From Pseudobdellovibrionaceae bacterium (GTDB lineage Bacteria; Bdellovibrionota; Bdellovibrionia; Bdellovibrionales; JAMPXM01): a stretch of DNA of 8,752 nucleotides. Every line of letters starts with the position of its first letter. Position 1 is the first letter of the stretch. The notes beneath the pieces were generated by a model, which was given only the letters and a program-made list of their open reading frames with translations, did no database searches and was not told the origin of the DNA. The stretch spans positions 1 to 8,752 of the forward strand of contig CAJYIL010000337.1 in NCBI GenBank assembly GCA_913774795.1, written 5' to 3'. Of the stretch, positions 7,441 to 8,752 are shown in pieces. A program made the translations under genes and the position numbers.

Positions 7441-8352
7441 ATGATGACGAAAGAAAGAACAGAGACAACGACCCTTCCAAAACGCGAATTCGTTGTTCCG
7501 GCCGTCACGAGCAGCGGCCAAGCGATTAAAGTCGGACAAGGTCATGGCCTCGCGGTCATCTCGGGACCTTGCGTGATCGACTCCGAAGAACTCGTTATGC
7601 GCACGGCGCGCACGCTCGTCGACATCTGCCAACGCGTCGGCATGCCTTTGATCTTCAAATCGTCTTACGAAAAAGATAACCGCGGTTCGGAGAAAAACTG
7701 GACAGGTCCGATGGCCGAAGAAGGCCTCAAGATTCTCGCGAAAGTCCGTAAAGAATTTGGCGTGCCGGTTCTGACTGACGTTCACCGTCACGAAGACATC
7801 AACATGGTCGCGGAGCACGTCGACGTTCTCCAAATCCCGGCTTACATGTGTCAGCAAACGTCGCTCGTCATTGCGTGCGGTAAAACCGGCAAACCGGTCA
7901 ACGTGAAGAAGGGTCAATTCCTCGCGCCAGAGGGAATGGCTTCGGCGGTTTCGAAAATCCGCTCGACGGGCAACCAAAACGTCCTTCTCACAGAGCGCGG
8001 AGCTTCGTTCGGTTACAACCGTCTCGTCGCTGATATGCGCGCAATTCCTCTCATGCAAGAGCTCGGTGCTCCAGCGTGTTTCGATGCGACTCACATCGTA
8101 CGTCTTTACGGCATCTCTTCAGCTGATCCAGCAGGCGGCGAACCACGCTTTGTGCCGCACCTCACGCTTGCAGGTGTTGCGGCCGGCGCCGATGCTCTCT
8201 TCCTCGAAACGCACCCGAACCCGATGGAAGCCAAGTGCGATGCGGCTTCGCAGCTCAACCTCACGAAGCACTATGAATCGCTTTTGAAAATGTCGATCGC
8301 GGTTCGCAAAGCGATCGGAACTCCGGAAGCTGTGGGATTGATGCAGCTGTAA
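7441..8352 (+). CDS. kdsA: 3-deoxy-D-manno-octulosonate 8-phosphate synthase (Kdo-8-P synthase), metal-dependent type
   Basis: KdsA condenses phosphoenolpyruvate with arabinose 5-phosphate to give Kdo-8-phosphate, the precursor of the Kdo that joins lipid A to the LPS core; it acts in the cytoplasm. The 303-residue product is a TIM-barrel enzyme. Family motifs include SGPCVIDSEE, FKSSYEKDNRGS, LTDVH, LQIPAYMCQQTSLV, VNVKKGQF, LLTERGASFGYNRLVADMR, FDATH and FLETHPNP...AKCD. The four residues that bind metal in the Aquifex-type enzyme are present at C44, H218, E256 and D267; metal-independent enzymes such as E. coli's have Asn in place of the Cys. The N terminus is about 20 residues longer than in E. 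coli (284 residues). ATG 7441 is chosen because GAGGAGA at 7426-7432 sits 8 bases upstream; ATG 7444 and TTG 7435 are also in frame. A strong terminator follows 26 bp after the stop. Confidence 0.95.
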   Translation: MMTKERTETTTLPKREFVVPAVTSSGQAIKVGQGHGLAVISGPCVIDSEELVMRTARTLVDICQRVGMPLIFKSSYEKDNRGSEKNWTGPMAEEGLKILAKVRKEFGVPVLTDVHRHEDINMVAEHVDVLQIPAYMCQQTSLVIACGKTGKPVNVKKGQFLAPEGMASAVSKIRSTGNQNVLLTERGASFGYNRLVADMRAIPLMQELGAPACFDATHIVRLYGISSADPAGGEPRFVPHLTLAGVAAGADALFLETHPNPMEAKCDAASQLNLTKHYESLLKMSIAVRKAIGTPEAVGLMQL

Positions 8353-8377
8353 GATTTCGCAGGTTAAGGTTTTATCC

Positions 8378-8409
8378 AAAGGGCTGGCGTTCGCCGGCCC
8401 TTTTTATTT
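8378..8409 (+). terminator. Intrinsic terminator of kdsA
   Basis: AAAGGGCTGGC (8378-8388) pairs with GCCGGCCCTTT (8393-8403) as an 11-bp stem with one T·G wobble and a GTTC loop, followed by a T-rich stretch (TTTTTATTT from 8401). This is a textbook Rho-independent terminator placed 26 bases after the kdsA stop. The A-run on the left arm means it could also work weakly for leftward transcripts coming from dtd. Confidence 0.9.
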
Positions 8410-8423
8410 GGGCAGGCGTTCGG

Positions 8424-8519
8424 CGTTTTAAACGTTCGCGTTCATGTTCACGATCGCGTTCATGTTTGAACGTTTAAACGTGAACGTGATCGTGATCGTG
8501 AAAACGAACGTTTAAAACG
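8424..8519. repeat. 96-bp near-perfect inverted repeat of hexamer-like units
   Basis: Arms 8424-8471 and 8472-8519 fold on each other with almost no loop. Of 48 pairs, 41 are Watson-Crick, four are G·T (8468/8475, 8463/8480, 8456/8487, 8445/8498) and three are mismatches (8447/8496, 8440/8503, 8439/8504). The outer 15 bp (8424-8438 with 8505-8519) match perfectly. The sequence is low in complexity: CGTGAA, CGTGAT, CGTGAT, CGTGAA run in tandem on the right, with reverse-complement-like units on the left. The palindrome CGTTTAAACG (8471-8480) near the centre recurs with one extra base at both ends. It lies between the kdsA terminator and dtd, and its right arm overlaps the dtd stop codon. It could be a dispersed REP-like element or a bidirectional terminator; I cannot tell which. 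Confidence 0.9.
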
Positions 8520-8752
8520 TGCATCGTGAGTCTAAGATCATCGTGACCGGGCCGTCATTCACCAAGCTGATCTTCATGTCGGCCTGAAACTGACCCGGCT
8601 TTGTGACGACACCGAGCGAAGTGCTCAACTCGAGAGCCTGCTCATACAGCTCTTTCGCCGCATCGGGCTTTGCGGCGCGGATGAAACTCGGTCTTAAGCC
8701 CCTCGATGTGTCACCGAGCAGCGTGAACTGCGAGCACCTTTTGGTCTCGCAG
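8512..8752 (-). CDS. dtd: D-aminoacyl-tRNA deacylase, C-terminal part (cut by window edge, probable frameshift)
   Basis: Dtd hydrolyses D-amino acids (and glycine wrongly attached to tRNA-Ala) from tRNA, a cytoplasmic proofreading step. About 79 C-terminal residues are visible. Both family signatures are present: SQFTLLGDTSRG (the SQxxL motif near the active site) and SLVNDGPVT (the NxGPxT cross-subunit motif), with GLRPSF between them, spaced as in E. coli Dtd. The last seven residues, LDSRCTF, come from the gene's junction with the inverted repeat, and the TAA stop (8512-8514) lies inside the repeat arm; E. coli Dtd ends about four residues earlier. Just before SQFTL the frame reads CETKRC, unlike the hydrophobic VLxV strand of the family. 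That strand (KVLAV) appears in another frame, which suggests an 8-bp deletion. The start lies outside the window, so whether the gene works cannot be settled here. Confidence 0.85.
   Translation of the reverse strand, partial: CETKRCSQFTLLGDTSRGLRPSFIRAAKPDAAKELYEQALELSTSLGVVTKPGQFQADMKISLVNDGPVTMILDSRCTF

Noticed and set aside
6845..7480. Minus-strand open frame covering the glycosyltransferase gene and kdsA leader
   Set aside because: Antisense to a gene with recognisable family motifs; low-complexity Ser/Arg composition and no motif of its own.
7405..8094. Long minus-strand frame inside kdsA
   Set aside because: Fully antisense to a well-conserved enzyme; its openness follows from kdsA codon use.
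8424..8519. CRISPR array or insertion-sequence end
   Set aside because: No regularly spaced identical repeats with unique spacers, no transposase, and no target-site duplication visible; the units are short hexamers in an inverted layout.

Overview
The window looks like chromosomal housekeeping DNA from a Gram-negative, LPS-making, rod-shaped bacterium. The mix of genes (mreD-mrdA-rodA, a metal-type kdsA, and a receiver/DUF4388/J-domain/TPR protein) suggests a Bdellovibrionota- or Myxococcota-like lineage. That placement is inference from remembered protein families and was not checked by any search.

Layout. Positions 3-3569 (+) hold the end of an elongasome operon: the 3' part of mreD, then mrdA (PBP2), then rodA, which shares one base with mrdA (TAATG). 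These products build the lateral cell wall: MreD is a membrane scaffold, RodA polymerises glycan and PBP2 crosslinks it. After a 121-bp gap, 3691-5622 (+) encodes a 643-residue protein joining a receiver domain, a DUF4388/PATAN-like region, a J domain with HPD and TPR-like helices. Convergent to it, only 6 bp away, 5629-6399 (-) encodes a small protein with a receiver-like fold that has lost its phosphoacceptor Asp and its conserved Lys. A 94-bp divergent gap separates that gene from a family-2-like glycosyltransferase (6494-7393, +). A 47-bp gap with a perfect hairpin next to the ribosome-binding site leads to kdsA (7441-8352, +), Kdo-8-phosphate synthase, closed by a strong intrinsic terminator.

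The right end (8410-8752) is the least ordinary part. It holds a 96-bp near-perfect inverted repeat (arms 8424-8471 and 8472-8519) built from CGTGAW-like hexamers. The 3' end of dtd (D-aminoacyl-tRNA deacylase, - strand) runs into it, so the dtd stop codon lies inside the repeat arm. At the window edge dtd also appears to carry a frameshift, explained exactly by loss of one copy of an 8-bp tandem duplication.

I see no CRISPR array, tRNA, rRNA, insertion sequence or phage gene. The best candidates for something undescribed are the multi-domain receiver/J-domain protein with its convergent pseudo-receiver partner, and the inverted repeat.
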